Source: Candidatus Poribacteria bacterium (GTDB taxonomy: Bacteria > Poribacteria > WGA-4E > WGA-3G). Taken from it: 49,707 nt of DNA. Shown one piece after another: positions 49,427 to 49,707 of the stretch. Position numbers and translations under genes: made by a program. Location: contig RKRR01000007.1 in NCBI GenBank assembly GCA_007571305.1, positions 1-49,707 on the forward strand, read 5' to 3'. Under the pieces are notes generated by a model. That model searched no databases and was not told where the DNA came from. It was given only the letters and a program-made list of their open reading frames with translations. Positions within the stretch are counted from its first letter, which is position 1; each line of letters opens with the position of its first letter.

Positions 49427-49692
49427 CGTATAAGGAGCCGCCTTGGCCGCACCAGCAATGTTCCTCTAAATCCAAGTCCTCCATGCTCATGGGCAGTTAG
49501 TCCCCAAGTATCGGCGACCTCCTCAAGACTCAACCATCTGAAATCACCGCCAGGATCTGCAAACAAAATATGGCCCCGCGCATCATACCCGACAGCTACA
49601 ACGTAATGATAACGTGAGTTTGATAAATATTCAAGAGTTTTTGGACCTAAAGAGAACTCTTTTGGTATAATGAAGTAAACCGTTTCATTTCT
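49423..49692 (-). pseudogene. C39-like cysteine peptidase fragment, frame-broken
   Basis: Open frame of about 90 codons with the C39-type peptidase end pattern: RYHYVVAVGYDARGHILFADPGG and WLSLEEVADTW, giving the catalytic His and Asp. It has a stop at 49693-49695 just before it and no start codon in the first 40 codons, and it ends in a TGA that overlaps the ATG of the Ig/FlgD frame. One or two single-base shifts would join it to the downstream protein. It may be a true pseudogene or an assembly error, and its left end runs off the window. Confidence 0.5.
49611..49634 (-). repeat. 24-bp dispersed repeat, copy 2
   Basis: Exact reverse-complement match of 76-99. It lies in the C39-like fragment, where it encodes EYLSNSR. 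Confidence 0.6.
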
Positions 49693-49707
49693 TCAACCCA
49701 AAGGAGT

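Noticed and set aside
1..49707. CRISPR array, prophage or intact insertion sequence
   Set aside because: No regularly spaced repeats with unique spacers, no phage structural genes and no transposase or integrase frame were found.

Overview
The window is a bacterial chromosome segment of moderate GC content with about 40 real genes, most in short same-strand runs with Shine-Dalgarno sequences. Several promoters are near-perfect sigma70 types (TTGACA-17-TATAAT). No ribosomal RNA, CRISPR array, prophage or intact insertion sequence was seen. The small secreted lectin-like proteins ending in TTWGxLKR, and a protein ending in a YPNPFNPETWIPYQL-type sorting tail, recall uncultured Poribacteria-like or FCB-type Gram-negatives. 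That assignment is inference from memory of such proteins, not proven here. Menaquinone is probably made by the futalosine route (mqnE and mqnA present, plus a UbiD-type decarboxylase).

Layout. 0-3.6 kb: two tandem paralogous secreted lectin-fold proteins and a TPR protein. 3.8-10.2 kb: UbiD-family decarboxylase, a TrxR-like flavoprotein, polA and an RRM RNA-binding protein behind a strong promoter with an operator-like dyad. 10.4-14.2 kb (minus): LamG protein, trpS, SAM hydrolase, sugar isomerase. 14.4-18.6 kb: mqnE-mqnA-Fur operon, a convergent secreted protein, and an IscU-like/IscA pair. 18.8-29 kb (minus): GH32 glycosidase, a 1,284-residue outer-membrane protein with NHL and lipoprotein neighbours, ROK kinase, galactokinase. 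29-35.8 kb (minus): a degenerate AccD paralogue and a partner-switching signalling set (two STAS proteins, an RsbW-like protein with a duplicated half, a response regulator-PP2C phosphatase and a histidine kinase). 35.8-44.4 kb (minus): rsmG, mnmG, an M28 peptidase, recR-ybaB-dnaX, large SRP RNA, six tRNAs and tadA. 44.6-49.7 kb: ECF-type sigma factor, histidine kinase, a fused nucleotidyltransferase-HEPN protein, and a frame-broken secreted protein.

The most unusual layer is repetitive DNA. Six copies of a REP-like hairpin preceded by GTAG (once GTAT) lie between genes. They are carried in at least three types of short element with different terminal inverted repeats. Other short repeats of CTGAC/GCCGA character occur between genes and also inside reading frames, notably the large outer-membrane protein. 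Four secreted proteins share a C-terminal TTWGxLKR tail that may be a sorting or anchoring signal.
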